Origin: Maritimibacter sp.
GTDB taxonomy: Bacteria > Pseudomonadota > Alphaproteobacteria > Rhodobacterales > Rhodobacteraceae
Direction of reading: 5' to 3'
Length of the DNA stretch: 64,000 nucleotides
Assembly: GCA_017792445.1 (NCBI GenBank)
Contig: CP051232.1
Location: 868,001 to 932,000 of the forward strand
Shown here: positions 27,750 through 36,413 of the stretch, piece after piece
Numbering within the stretch: the first letter of the stretch is position 1
How the letters are laid out: each line of letters opens with the position of its first letter
Translations under genes and position numbers: made by a program
Notes under the pieces: model-generated
The model's database searches: none
The model's input: only the letters and a program-made list of their open reading frames with translations
Told to the model about the DNA's origin: nothing

Positions 27750-28228
27750 CCGAGCCGTCAGCGCATACCCGGCGCGGCGGCGCGCCCGTCGGATACGTCA
27801 CCGAACTGGACGCCGTGGGTGCCGGGGCGGTGATGTACCTTCGCATGTGGAGCGACGGCCCCGAGGCTCAGGCGCTGGCGGACCGCGACTTCGCAATGCA
27901 CCTTGGTCCGCAGCAGGGTCCTGTAACGACGCGCGCGCTGGATCAGATCATGGACATCTGCGCCCGCTATGGCCGGCGGCCGCTGATGCGGCACAGCCTC
28001 GACTGCAAGTGCCTTGGCGGAGACGAAAGCTGCTTTGCCACTTTCGTCTCGTCCGCCTGCGAGGGCGACCGTGAAGACGCCCTGCTGATTGCGATGAACA
28101 TCGTGCGCGCCGACATGGCGCCGCAGCTGGCCGATCTGGCCCAGACCTTCGGGCTTGCCCTGAAACGGATTTCGCTTCTGTCCCGAACAACGGGCCGGAA
28201 GCACAACGCACAACCAACCCTGCACTAA
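27746..28228 (+). CDS. Cys-containing protein of hemP operon, unknown function
   Basis: A 160-residue cytosolic protein starting at the ATG that overlaps the hemP stop. The middle has a compact cysteine patch, HSLDCKCLGGDESC, plus a further Cys in SSACEGD; this could bind a metal or heme. The C-terminal third is predicted helical (LIAMNIVRADMAPQLADLAQTFG). I do not recognise the family. Its tight coupling to hemP and the downstream imelysin suggests a role in heme or iron handling. Confidence 0.65.
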   Translation: MTEPSAHTRRGGAPVGYVTELDAVGAGAVMYLRMWSDGPEAQALADRDFAMHLGPQQGPVTTRALDQIMDICARYGRRPLMRHSLDCKCLGGDESCFATFVSSACEGDREDALLIAMNIVRADMAPQLADLAQTFGLALKRISLLSRTTGRKHNAQPTLH

Positions 28229-28252
28229 ACCTAGATAAGGACCACTAGCCAA

Positions 28253-29527
28253 ATGCGACACCTCAAGACCGCCGCGAGCGCCACGGCCCTCACCCTCGGC
28301 CTGACCGGCAGCGTTTTTGCTGCCGACGTCTCGAAAGAGGCCGTTCTGACCACCTATGCGGATATTGCTGCCGCCAAATACGCTGACAGCCTCGCGACTG
28401 CCCAGACGCTGAAGGCCGCGATCGACGCGCTGATCGCCGAACCGTCCGACCTGACGCTTCAGGCCGCGAAAGAGGCATGGCTGGCCGCCCGCGTGCCGTA
28501 TCAGCAGACCGAAGTTTACCGCTTCGGCAACGCGATCGTCGACGACTGGGAAGGCAAGGTGAACGCATGGCCGCTGGATGAAGGCCTGATCGACTATGTG
28601 GACGGCTCTTACGGCGGCCCGACGGACGAGAACGAATTCGCGGCGCTGAACGTCATCGCCAACCCGACCTTCACCCTGTCGGGCGAAGAGATCGACGCGA
28701 CCGACATCACGCCCGAACTGCTGTCCGACACGCTGCACGAGGCTGACGGTGTCGAGGCGAACGTCGCCACCGGCTATCACGCGATCGAATTCCTGCTTTG
28801 GGGTCAGGACCTGAACGGCCACGGCACCGGCGCGGGCGCCCGTCCCTACACCGACTACCTGCAGGGCGACGACTGCACCGGCGGCAACTGCGACCGCCGC
28901 GCCGACTATCTTTCGGCGGCGACCGAGCTGCTGATCTCGGATCTCGAGTGGATCACCGCCCAGTGGGAAGAAGGCGGCGAGGCCCGCACGACGCTGATGG
29001 GTGACGTCGACGCCGGCATCGTGGCGATGCTGACCGGCATGGGCAGCCTGTCCTACGGCGAGCAGGCGGGCGAGCGGATGCGCCTTGGCCTGATGCTGAA
29101 CGACCCCGAGGAAGAGCACGACTGCTTCTCGGACAACACGCACAACAGCCACTACTACGACGGCATGGGCATCCAGAACGTCTATCTCGGCGAATATGCC
29201 CGCATCGACGGCAGCGTCGTGGACGGCGCGTCGCTGAGCGATCTGGTCGCCGCGACCGATGCCGATCTCGACACCGAGATGCAGCTGAAGCTGGCCGCCA
29301 CCATGCGGGCGCTGGGTCAGATCAAGGCCACCGCCGAAGCGGGCTTTGCCTATGACCAGATGCTGGAACGCGGCAATGTCGACGGCGAACGGCTTGTGAT
29401 GGGCGGCGTCAACGCGCTGATCGACCAGACGGGCAGCATCGAGCGCGTGGTCTCGACGCTGGGTCTGGACCAGATCGAGTTCGAAGGCTCCGACTCGCTG
29501 GACGACCCGGACGCGGTGTTCCAGTAA
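28253..29527 (+). CDS. imelysin-family periplasmic iron-regulated protein
   Basis: 424 residues with a signal peptide (TAASATALTLGLTGSVFAAD). The imelysin motif GxHxxE is intact as GYHAIEFLLWGQD (His176, Glu179). A four-cysteine patch, DDCTGGNCDRR and HDCFSD, lies mid-protein. The protein belongs to the IrpA/ICMP (peptidase M75) group, implicated in iron uptake rather than in proven proteolysis. It is the fourth gene after the palindromic operator (24-nt gap after the Cys-rich protein), AAGGACC ahead of the start, and is followed by a terminator. Confidence 0.9.
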   Translation: MRHLKTAASATALTLGLTGSVFAADVSKEAVLTTYADIAAAKYADSLATAQTLKAAIDALIAEPSDLTLQAAKEAWLAARVPYQQTEVYRFGNAIVDDWEGKVNAWPLDEGLIDYVDGSYGGPTDENEFAALNVIANPTFTLSGEEIDATDITPELLSDTLHEADGVEANVATGYHAIEFLLWGQDLNGHGTGAGARPYTDYLQGDDCTGGNCDRRADYLSAATELLISDLEWITAQWEEGGEARTTLMGDVDAGIVAMLTGMGSLSYGEQAGERMRLGLMLNDPEEEHDCFSDNTHNSHYYDGMGIQNVYLGEYARIDGSVVDGASLSDLVAATDADLDTEMQLKLAATMRALGQIKATAEAGFAYDQMLERGNVDGERLVMGGVNALIDQTGSIERVVSTLGLDQIEFEGSDSLDDPDAVFQ

Positions 29528-29549
29528 CACCAGCCATCAGGCGAACCGG

Positions 29550-29580
29550 ACGGCCCCGCATCGCGGGGCCGTTTTGGTTT
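29550..29580 (+). terminator. rho-independent terminator after imelysin gene
   Basis: The stem CGGCCCCGC/GCGGGGCCG with a 3-nt loop is followed by TTTTGGTTT. It may attenuate expression of the di-heme gene that begins 130 nt later. Confidence 0.8.
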
Positions 29581-29709
29581 GCGAAGCCCTGCCGCAACGC
29601 CCCCAGCGCCAAGGTGTCACACCCGCCGTTGCCCAGTCTTGATCCTGAAGGGCTTCAATTCCGACAGCTTTCATAAGATAACCGCAGCGATCGAAGCCGG
29701 AGACGTCCC

Positions 29710-31227
29710 GTGACACGCAAGCCCGCACTAGCGTTCGCCCTCACCTGCATCGCCAGCGCCGCAATCGGCGGCCCGCTTGACGAACCGCACCTTCAGATCA
29801 TCCCGCGCACCGACGACGAAAGCGCGCGGATCGAAGCGGTCACGACGCCTGCCGATACCTTCGATGCCCCGGCCCGGTTCGAGGAAATGTCCGCCGGCGC
29901 CACCACCGTCCGCGCCCGCGACAACGCCGATGCCTTCTCGCAGCCCTCCGCCAACATCGGCTTCGAGGGCGAGCTGGAATTCAAGGTCGGCAACGGGCTG
30001 TTCAAGAAGATCTGGGTCTCTGCGCCCTCGTCGACGCTGGCCTCGGACGGTCTGGGGCCGCTGTTCAACGCGCGCTCGTGTCAGCGGTGCCACATCAAGG
30101 ACGGCCGCGGCCACCCGCCAGAGGGGCCGGAGGACAACGCCGTTTCGATGTTCCTGCGCGTGTCCATTCCCGGCGGCCCCGAAGACGGTATCGCCGAGAT
30201 CGAGGACTATATCGCCACGCTGCCCGAGCCGACCTACGGCACCCAGCTTCAGGATTTCGCGCTGCCCGGCCACGCCGCCGAGTACAAGCTTCAGATCGAC
30301 TATGAAGAGATCGAGGTGCCGCTGTCGGGGGGCGAGGTCGCCTATCTGCGCGAACCGACCTACACCGCCGACGCCCTTGGCTATGGCCCCCTGCACCCGG
30401 ACGCGATGCTTAGCCCCCGTGTCGCGCCGCACATGCTGGGGATGGGACTGCTGGAAGCGATCCCGGCGGCCGACATCCTTGCGAACGCGGACGAAGACGA
30501 CGCGGACGGCGACGGCGTTTCGGGACGGCCGAACATCGTCTGGTCGGCGCAGTACGACATTCCGATGCTGGGCCGGTTCGGCTGGAAGGCCGGCAATCCG
30601 ACGGTGATGGAACAGACCGCGTCGGCCTTCGTCGGCGACATCGGCATCTCCAACCCGCTGTTCACGTCCGGGGCGGGCGAATGCACCGACCTTCAGGCGG
30701 ATTGCATGGCCGCGCGGCATGGCGACGGCGACGACCGGGTGTACGAGATCGACCAGCAGGGGCTGGATCTGGTCACTTTCTACTCGCAGAACCTCGCGGT
30801 GCCCGCCCGGCGCGACGTGGGCGACCCCGAGGTGCTGAACGGCAAGCGGGTGTTCTACGAGACCGGCTGTATCTCGTGCCATACGCCTTCCTTTGTCACC
30901 CACCGGCTTGAGGGCGAGGTCGCGCAAAGCTTCCAGTTGATCTGGCCCTACTCGGACCTGCTGCTGCATGACATGGGTGAAGGGCTGGCCGACCACCGCC
31001 CCGAGGCCCGCGCGGACGGCTATGAATGGCGCACGCCGCCGCTGTGGGGGATCGGCCTGACAGAGACCGTGTCGGGTCACACCTATTTCCTGCACGATGG
31101 CCGTGCGCGGTCGCTTCTGGAGGCGATCCTGTGGCATGGTGGCGAGGCACAGGCGCAGCGCGATGCGGTGGTCGACATGCCGCCCGAGGATCGCGCCGCC
31201 CTGATCCGTTTCCTGGAGAGCCTTTGA
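29710..31227 (+). CDS. di-heme c-type cytochrome oxidoreductase (thiol oxidoreductase-like)
   Basis: 505 residues from a GTG at 29710. A signal peptide (RKPALAFALTCIASAAIGG) precedes two heme-c attachment sites, CQRCH (Cys124-His128) and CISCH (Cys387-His391). The pattern matches the DUF1111/di-heme 'thiol oxidoreductase' family related to MauG/CCP peroxidases, located in the periplasm. Members regularly sit between two imelysin genes in iron-regulated clusters, as here. The next gene starts 1 nt after its stop. The redox substrate is unknown; ferric/ferrous conversion is plausible but inferred. Confidence 0.88.
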   Translation: MTRKPALAFALTCIASAAIGGPLDEPHLQIIPRTDDESARIEAVTTPADTFDAPARFEEMSAGATTVRARDNADAFSQPSANIGFEGELEFKVGNGLFKKIWVSAPSSTLASDGLGPLFNARSCQRCHIKDGRGHPPEGPEDNAVSMFLRVSIPGGPEDGIAEIEDYIATLPEPTYGTQLQDFALPGHAAEYKLQIDYEEIEVPLSGGEVAYLREPTYTADALGYGPLHPDAMLSPRVAPHMLGMGLLEAIPAADILANADEDDADGDGVSGRPNIVWSAQYDIPMLGRFGWKAGNPTVMEQTASAFVGDIGISNPLFTSGAGECTDLQADCMAARHGDGDDRVYEIDQQGLDLVTFYSQNLAVPARRDVGDPEVLNGKRVFYETGCISCHTPSFVTHRLEGEVAQSFQLIWPYSDLLLHDMGEGLADHRPEARADGYEWRTPPLWGIGLTETVSGHTYFLHDGRARSLLEAILWHGGEAQAQRDAVVDMPPEDRAALIRFLESL

Positions 31228-31228
31228 T

Positions 31229-32239
31229 ATGTTGCGTAACCTTCTCTCCGGCCTCGCGTTGTTCGTCAGCGCCGCAACGGCCTCGGCCTATGACATCGGC
31301 ACGATCATCGACCGCCACGTGATCCCCGGCTACGAGACGCTGGCGCGGCGCGCCGTGGAACTGGACACGGCCGCGCAGGCCAGTTGCAGCGCCGACAGTC
31401 ACGATCTGCGCGCCGCCTATAACGCCGCCTTCGACGCGTGGGTGCGGGTCAGCCATATCCGCTTCGGGCCATCCGAGGACGAGGACCGCGCCTTTGCGCT
31501 GGCTTTCTGGCCCGACACCCGCGGCTTCACCCCGCGCGAACTGGCCACGCTGATCGAGACCGAGGATCCGGTGATCGAAACGCAGGAAGAATTCTCGCAC
31601 GTCTCGATCGCCGCGCGCGGCTTCTACGCGATGGAATTCCTGCTGTACGACCCGCAATTCACCGCCGCCGAGCCGGAAGACTACCGCTGCGCCCTGGTTC
31701 GGGCCGTGGCGCGCGACATCGAGGCCAACGCCGAGGCGATCCTTGCCGGCTGGCAGGACGGCTATGCCGTGGTGATGCTGACGGCGGGCGAGAACGACAC
31801 CTACCGCAGCCGCGAGGAAGCGGCGCAGCGGTTCTTCGGCGCGGTCGCGACCGGTTTGCAGTTCACTTCCGACACCCGGCTTGGCCGTCCGCTGGGCACC
31901 TTCGACCGCCCCCGCCCCAACCGGGCTGAGGCGCGCCGCTCGGGCCGCGCGCTGCGCAACGTGGTGCTGTCTTTGGAAGGCACGCGGCAACTGGTCCGGC
32001 TGCTGGCCGAAGACTCCGAGACGGTCACCGACACGCTTGATGCCGCCTATGACCGCGCGTTCGAGCAGGCCAAGGAATTGGAGGATGACCCGGTTCTGGA
32101 AGGTGTCGACGATCCGCAGCAACGGCTGAAGATCGAGATCCTTCAACAGAACATCGACCGCATCCGCGAGTTGCTTGGCACGTCGCTGGGGCCGCTTCTT
32201 GGCGTGGGCACCGGGTTCAACGCGATGGACGGAGACTGA
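31229..32239 (+). CDS. second imelysin-family protein with altered motif
   Basis: 336 residues with a signal peptide (LRNLLSGLALFVSAATASA). It is a shorter imelysin-like protein. At the site of the GxHxxE motif it reads GFYAMEFLLYDP, so the His is replaced by Tyr while the Glu remains. One gap base separates it from the di-heme gene, indicating strict co-expression. The C-terminal third is helical with LLAEDSETVTDTLDAAYDR. Likely a partner of the di-heme protein in periplasmic iron capture; function inferred from the cluster. Confidence 0.85.
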   Translation: MLRNLLSGLALFVSAATASAYDIGTIIDRHVIPGYETLARRAVELDTAAQASCSADSHDLRAAYNAAFDAWVRVSHIRFGPSEDEDRAFALAFWPDTRGFTPRELATLIETEDPVIETQEEFSHVSIAARGFYAMEFLLYDPQFTAAEPEDYRCALVRAVARDIEANAEAILAGWQDGYAVVMLTAGENDTYRSREEAAQRFFGAVATGLQFTSDTRLGRPLGTFDRPRPNRAEARRSGRALRNVVLSLEGTRQLVRLLAEDSETVTDTLDAAYDRAFEQAKELEDDPVLEGVDDPQQRLKIEILQQNIDRIRELLGTSLGPLLGVGTGFNAMDGD

Positions 32240-32240
32240 A

Positions 32241-33323
32241 ATGGCGACGCGGCGCGGATTTCTGGCGGGGTTGATGGCGACAGGGCTGACGCCGAAGGTC
32301 AGCTGGGCCGATGCCGGGGCGCCCGCCTATCTTGCGGCGGCGCAGCTGCCGGACGGTGCCTACAACCTGTTCGGGCTGACCGACACCGGCGCAGAGGTCT
32401 TTCGCCTGCCCCTGCCCGACCGTGGCCATGCCGCAGCCGCGCACCCGACCCGCCCCGAAGCCGTCGCCTTCGCGCGCCGCCCCGGCACCTTCGCCGTGGT
32501 GCTGGACTGCGCGGGCGGGCGTATCCACGCGACGCTGGAAGCCCCCGAAGGCCGTCACTTCTATGGCCACGGCGCGTTCTCTCCCGGCGGCGACATCCTG
32601 TTCACGCCCGAGAACGACTTTGAGAACGCGCGCGGCGTGATCGGCATGTGGGACGCAACCGCCGGCTACACACGCCTTGGCGAATTCGACTCGGGCGGGG
32701 TCGGGCCGCATGACACGCTGCTGATCCCCGGCACTGACGTTCTGGCCGTTGCCAATGGCGGGATCGAGACGCACCCGGCCTCGGGGCGCGCCAAGCTGAA
32801 CATCCCGATGATGCAGCCGAACCTGTCTTACGTCACCATCGGGGGCGAATTGCTTGAGACGGTCGACCTGCCTCGCGACTACCACAAGAACTCGTTGCGC
32901 CACCTTTCGGTGCGCGCCGACGGGCTGGTGGCCTTCGCGATGCAGTGGCAAGGCGACGTGACCGACAGCCCGGCGCTGGCCGGTCTGCACCGCCGCGGCG
33001 GCGAGATGCGGTTCGCGATGGCCGACGCAGAGAGCCACCGTCGGATGCAAGGCTATGCCGGCAGCGTTTCTTTCTCCGACGACGGCGACCGGTTCGCCAT
33101 CACCTCGCCGCGCGGCGGGCTGGTGCAGGTGTTCTCGTCTGACGACGCGGCGCTGGTGGACACGGTCGAAAGCGTGGACGTCTGCGGTGTGAACGCGGGT
33201 CCGGACGGGTTCCTCTTCACCGCCGGAACCGGGCTCATCTCTACGCCCGGGATGGACCTGTCGCGCCACGCGGTTGCATGGGACAACCACCTTGTCCGCA
33301 TTCCGTCACCGGTCCGCGCCTGA
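32241..33323 (+). CDS. DUF1513 protein, Tat-exported beta-propeller-like
   Basis: 360 residues starting one base after the imelysin stop. A twin-arginine signal, MATRRGFLAGLMATGLTPKV, shows export of a folded protein. The body has repeated Gly/Asp-rich strands (GHGAFSPGGDILFTPENDF, RHLSVRADGLVAFAMQWQG, GSVSFSDDGDRFAITS) as in WD40/YVTN-like propellers. DUF1513 genes are regular members of imelysin/di-heme clusters; their molecular role is not established. Confidence 0.87.
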   Translation: MATRRGFLAGLMATGLTPKVSWADAGAPAYLAAAQLPDGAYNLFGLTDTGAEVFRLPLPDRGHAAAAHPTRPEAVAFARRPGTFAVVLDCAGGRIHATLEAPEGRHFYGHGAFSPGGDILFTPENDFENARGVIGMWDATAGYTRLGEFDSGGVGPHDTLLIPGTDVLAVANGGIETHPASGRAKLNIPMMQPNLSYVTIGGELLETVDLPRDYHKNSLRHLSVRADGLVAFAMQWQGDVTDSPALAGLHRRGGEMRFAMADAESHRRMQGYAGSVSFSDDGDRFAITSPRGGLVQVFSSDDAALVDTVESVDVCGVNAGPDGFLFTAGTGLISTPGMDLSRHAVAWDNHLVRIPSPVRA

Positions 33324-33359
33324 CCCTGCGACTTCATCAACTCTTTGCAGGTTGCCGGT

Positions 33360-33382
33360 TCAAAACCATAATTTGGTTTTGA
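33360..33382. repeat. perfect AT-rich inverted repeat
   Basis: TCAAAACCA-TAATT-TGGTTTTGA: 9-bp arms with a 5-nt loop, 37 nt after the DUF1513 stop and 77 nt before the next start. No T-run follows, so it could be a weak terminator or an operator for the next gene. Confidence 0.5.
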
Positions 33383-33458
33383 GGATCGCCGCGAATCTGG
33401 CAGAAAGTCGGAATTGTATAATTGCGTTAACTTCGCAGGTACGGGACAGGAGCAAGGC

Positions 33459-33758
33459 ATGCGGAAATTGATCGTTGCGACGGCGTTGGCCGTGCTGTGT
33501 TCCGGAACCGCCTATGCGGGCGCGATCGAACGCGCCTGCCTGTCGTCGCCCCGTGGCGCGGCGAACCCGAAACTGTGCGGCTGCATTCAGGCCGTTGCGG
33601 ACCGCACGCTGTCATCCAGCGACCAGCGGATGGCGGCACGGTTCTTCAAGGACCCGCATATGGCGCAGGAAATCCGCCAGTCCGACAATGCCTCGCACGA
33701 GGTGTTCTGGAAGCGCTACAAGGTGTTCGGCGCCACGGCGGAAAGCTATTGCCGCTAA
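33459..33758 (+). CDS. small exported Cys-containing protein, unknown function
   Basis: 99 residues with a signal peptide (LIVATALAVLCSGTAYA). The mature domain has four Cys (ERACLSS, KLCGCIQ, final SYCR), probably two disulfides, and the text SDQRMAARFFKDP and ASHEVFWKRYK. Similar proteins are widespread in Rhodobacteraceae and I recall some being labelled 'arginine transporter', which nothing in this sequence supports. GACAGGAG lies upstream of the ATG. Convergent with the phosphatase gene. Confidence 0.75.
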   Translation: MRKLIVATALAVLCSGTAYAGAIERACLSSPRGAANPKLCGCIQAVADRTLSSSDQRMAARFFKDPHMAQEIRQSDNASHEVFWKRYKVFGATAESYCR

Positions 33759-33774
33759 CGCGGCGGACGGAAGC

Positions 33775-34227
33775 CTAGCCCCGGATCGCCTTCAACAGCC
33801 CTTGCGCACCCGCTTCCACAAGGTCCAGCGCCTCGTCGAAATCGCGCGTGTAATAGGGATCGGGCACCGCATCGCGCCCCGTTTCAGGCGCGTAGCTTAG
33901 AAACAGCTTCGGCTCCACGCCGCCCTCGGGCCGGATCGCCTGAAGGTTCGACAGGTTCGATCCATCCATGCCCAGCACCAGATCGAAGCGCGTGAAATCG
34001 TCGGGCCTCACCCGCCGCGCACGCTGCGCCGAGATGTCATAGCCACGCGCGGCGGCGGCTTCGATGGCTGGCGGATAGGGAGGATCACCGGTGTGCCAGT
34101 CGCCGGTGGCCGCGCTGTCGATGGTCAGATCTAGCCCCTCGCGTTCGGCAAGGGTGCGGAACACACCCTCGGCCATCGGAGACCGGCAGATGTTGCCAAG
34201 GCAGACGAACAGGACACTTTGGATCAT
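33775..34227 (-). CDS. low-molecular-weight protein-tyrosine phosphatase
   Basis: A 150-residue single-domain LMW-PTP. The N-terminal P-loop VCLGNICRS holds the CX5R motif (Cys9, Arg15), and the general-acid Asp lies in VPDPYY (Asp123). It may act on phosphotyrosine of regulatory or polysaccharide-export kinases, or on arginine phosphate; none is adjacent. ATG 34227 fits the family N-terminus (upstream in-frame sequence is antisense to the sirtuin promoter area). Divergent from the sirtuin gene. Confidence 0.92.
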   Translation of the reverse strand: MIQSVLFVCLGNICRSPMAEGVFRTLAEREGLDLTIDSAATGDWHTGDPPYPPAIEAAAARGYDISAQRARRVRPDDFTRFDLVLGMDGSNLSNLQAIRPEGGVEPKLFLSYAPETGRDAVPDPYYTRDFDEALDLVEAGAQGLLKAIRG

Positions 34228-34319
34228 GGGCGTCAGGAAATGTCCTGCGGGCGGGAAGGTCAAGCGTTGCCGTCGCGGGCGCTGGCGGGCAGTCTCGGGG
34301 CGAAGAAGGGGGCCAGCCA

Positions 34320-35015
34320 ATGCCGAAGATCGTGATCCTGACCGGGGCGGGGATATCCGCGGAAAGCGGGCTTGGCACATTCCGCGACGTGGACGGGCTG
34401 TGGACCAGATACGACCTGAACGACGTCGCGACGCCTGAAGGGTTCGCCCGCAACCCGGCGCTGGTGCATGACTTCTATAACGCCCGGCGCGAGAACTGCC
34501 GGGGCGCGGCGCCGAACGCGGCCCACGCGGCGCTGGCGCGGCTGGAGACAGGGCTTGCCAGCGGCGAAGTGCTGGTGGTTACCCAGAATATCGACGACCT
34601 GCACGAGCGCGCCGGAAGCCGTGCGGTCTGGCACATGCACGGCGAACTGGCCCGCGCCCTGTGCGCCGCCTGTGGCGCGCGCTGGGACGCGCCTGTGGCC
34701 ACCCGGCCTGACGACCCCTGCCCCGCATGCGGCGCACCCGCCACGCGGCCGGACGTCGTCTGGTTCGGGGAAATGCCCTATCTGATGGACGAGATCTTCG
34801 AGGCGCTGACCGACTGCGACCTGTTCGTTTCCATTGGAACCTCGGGAGAGGTCTACCCCGCGGCGGGATTCGTCCGCGTCGCGTCAGACGCCGGCGCAGA
34901 AACGCTGGAGCTGAATCTCGAAGCCTCTGCCAATGTGCTGGACTTCGACCAGCAGCGGCAGGGCAAGGCCACCGACATCGTACCCGCGTGGGTGGCCGAG
35001 GTTCTGGGCGGCTAG
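34320..35015 (+). CDS. cobB: NAD-dependent protein deacylase, sirtuin
   Basis: 231 residues. NAD-binding motifs are LTGAGISAESGLGTFRD and TQNIDDLHERAG, with catalytic His107 in HMHGEL. The zinc site is Cys115/118 and Cys134/137. Tyr53 and Arg56 (FYNARR) match the Y-x-x-R pair of desuccinylase-type (class III) sirtuins such as E. coli CobB, suggesting action on succinyl-lysine as well as acetyl-lysine. The start fits the family. Confidence 0.93.
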   Translation: MPKIVILTGAGISAESGLGTFRDVDGLWTRYDLNDVATPEGFARNPALVHDFYNARRENCRGAAPNAAHAALARLETGLASGEVLVVTQNIDDLHERAGSRAVWHMHGELARALCAACGARWDAPVATRPDDPCPACGAPATRPDVVWFGEMPYLMDEIFEALTDCDLFVSIGTSGEVYPAAGFVRVASDAGAETLELNLEASANVLDFDQQRQGKATDIVPAWVAEVLGG

Positions 35016-35087
35016 ACCCGACGCCACAAATGCAAACAGCCCCGTTCCCGGTGGAACGAGGCCGTCAGACAAGAAACCCGGAAGGGA

Positions 35088-35375
35088 TCAGGCGGCTGCC
35101 TGAGCCTTCGCGATTTCTTTCTTGATCTTCAGCGCGTTGGCCGACAGCTCTGCATCCTTGGCTTTCGCAAGGAAGGCGTCGATGCCACCGCGGTGGTCCA
35201 CCGTGCGCAGGGCAGCGGCAGAGATCCGCAGCTTGACCGGACGGCCCAGCGTTTCGGACATCAGCGACACGTCGTTCAGGTTCGGCAGAAAGCGACGCTT
35301 GGTCTTGTTGTTGGCGTGGCTGACGTTGTTGCCAACCATCGGACCTTTTCCGGTCAGTTCGCAGCGGCGCGACAT
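35088..35375 (-). CDS. rpmB: 50S ribosomal protein L28
   Basis: A 95-residue protein beginning [33 protein letters not shown], typical alphaproteobacterial L28 with a C-terminal Ala/Lys-rich extension. Monocistronic; a CGTTCC/GGAACG hairpin (about 35043-35058) lies downstream on its strand. No rpmG neighbour. Confidence 0.96.
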   Translation of the reverse strand: MSRRCELTGKGPMVGNNVSHANNKTKRRFLPNLNDVSLMSETLGRPVKLRISAAALRTVDHRGGIDAFLAKAKDAELSANALKIKKEIAKAQAAA

Positions 35376-35474
35376 GGTTTCATCCTCGGCTTAAAGCGGT
35401 CAGGCGCCGCATTCGCAGCGCCGTGAATTCAGTTCGGGTGCTTTAAAGGCAATTCAAACCGGGCGTCAAGTGAT

Positions 35475-35960
35475 TCATCCCGCTTTCGGGCCGGAATCGC
35501 CGGGCTTTGCCGGAACGTCCCGTTTCGACAGGCGGCGGACCACATCCTGCAACTGATCGCGCAGCGCCTCGATGTCTTCCGCCGACATGCCAAAGGCGTC
35601 GAACAGCGTCTCTGGAACCCGCGCGGCCTTCGCTTTCAGCGCCCGCCCCTCGTCCGTCAGCGCGACAAGCACGCGGCGTTCGTCCTTCGGGTCGCGGGAC
35701 CGGCGGACTAGGCCCGCCGATTCCATCCGCTTCAGAAGCGGCGTCAGGGTGCCGCTGTCCAGATGCAGCCGTTCCCCCAATGAGCCTACCGATTGCGGGC
35801 TGTCCGCCTCCCACAGCACCAGCAGAACAAGGTACTGCGGATAGGTCAGCCCCAGCGGCTCCAGCACGCCGCGATAGGTGCGCGTGACGAGGTTCGACGC
35901 CGCATACAGCGGAAAGCAGATCTGCAGGTCCAGCTTCAGAAGGTCGTCGAACTCGTCCAT
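35475..35960 (-). CDS. ohrR: organic hydroperoxide sensor/repressor OhrR (MarR family)
   Basis: A 161-residue MarR-type dimeric repressor. The reactive peroxide-sensing Cys is Cys15 in LDLQICFPLYAASN, followed by the winged helix (YPQYLVLLVLWE, LGERLHLDSGTLTPLLKRME, DERRVLVALTDEG). GTG 35963 directly abuts the ohr stop and ATG 35960 is next; either could be used. Oxidation of the Cys releases it from the ohr promoter. It is second in the ohr-ohrR operon, so it controls itself. Confidence 0.93.
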   Translation of the reverse strand: MDEFDDLLKLDLQICFPLYAASNLVTRTYRGVLEPLGLTYPQYLVLLVLWEADSPQSVGSLGERLHLDSGTLTPLLKRMESAGLVRRSRDPKDERRVLVALTDEGRALKAKAARVPETLFDAFGMSAEDIEALRDQLQDVVRRLSKRDVPAKPGDSGPKAG

Positions 35961-35963
35961 CAC

Positions 35964-36386
35964 TCACACAGCTTTCGCAGTTACATCTACATCTATGTTA
36001 CCACGCGTCGCGTTGGAATAGGGGCAGACCTTGTGCGCCGACGCGGCAATCGACTCGGCGGTCGATTGGTCGACGCCCGCGATCTCGACATCCAGCTTCA
36101 GCGTCAGCTCGAAGCCGCCGGTCGCGTTCTGGCCAATGCCCACGGTGGCGACCACCTTGACGTCATCGTCTTTCAACTCGGCCTTATGCTTCTTCGCGAC
36201 GCCCATCACGGCGCTGCCGAAGCAAGCGGCGAACCCGCCCGCGAACAGCTGCTCGGGGTTGGTGGCCGTGCCGGTGCCGCCCATGGCGGTCGGCATGGAA
36301 ACGTCGGTGGACAGCAGGCCGTCCTCGGATTCGATATGGCCGTTGCGGCCGCCGGTAGAGGTGACGGTAGAGGTATAGGCAACCAT
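35964..36386 (-). CDS. ohr: organic hydroperoxide resistance peroxidase Ohr
   Basis: A 140-residue OsmC/Ohr-family thiol peroxidase reducing fatty-acid and other organic hydroperoxides with lipoylated proteins as reductant. Catalytic Cys55 (AACFGSA) and Cys121 (HKVCPYSNATRGN) are both present, and the family text TGTATNPEQLFAGGF is intact. The first gene of the operon, directly followed by ohrR. A perfect OhrR-type palindrome lies 28 nt upstream of the start. Confidence 0.95.
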   Translation of the reverse strand: MVAYTSTVTSTGGRNGHIESEDGLLSTDVSMPTAMGGTGTATNPEQLFAGGFAACFGSAVMGVAKKHKAELKDDDVKVVATVGIGQNATGGFELTLKLDVEIAGVDQSTAESIAASAHKVCPYSNATRGNIDVDVTAKAV

Positions 36387-36413
36387 CGGTAGGTCCTTTC
36401 ATATTTACATTCT

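Noticed and set aside
27758-29530. A 590-codon minus-strand frame opposite the hemP operon and imelysin gene
   Set aside because: Same kind of shadow; the plus strand has a convincing operon with overlaps, signal peptide and motifs.
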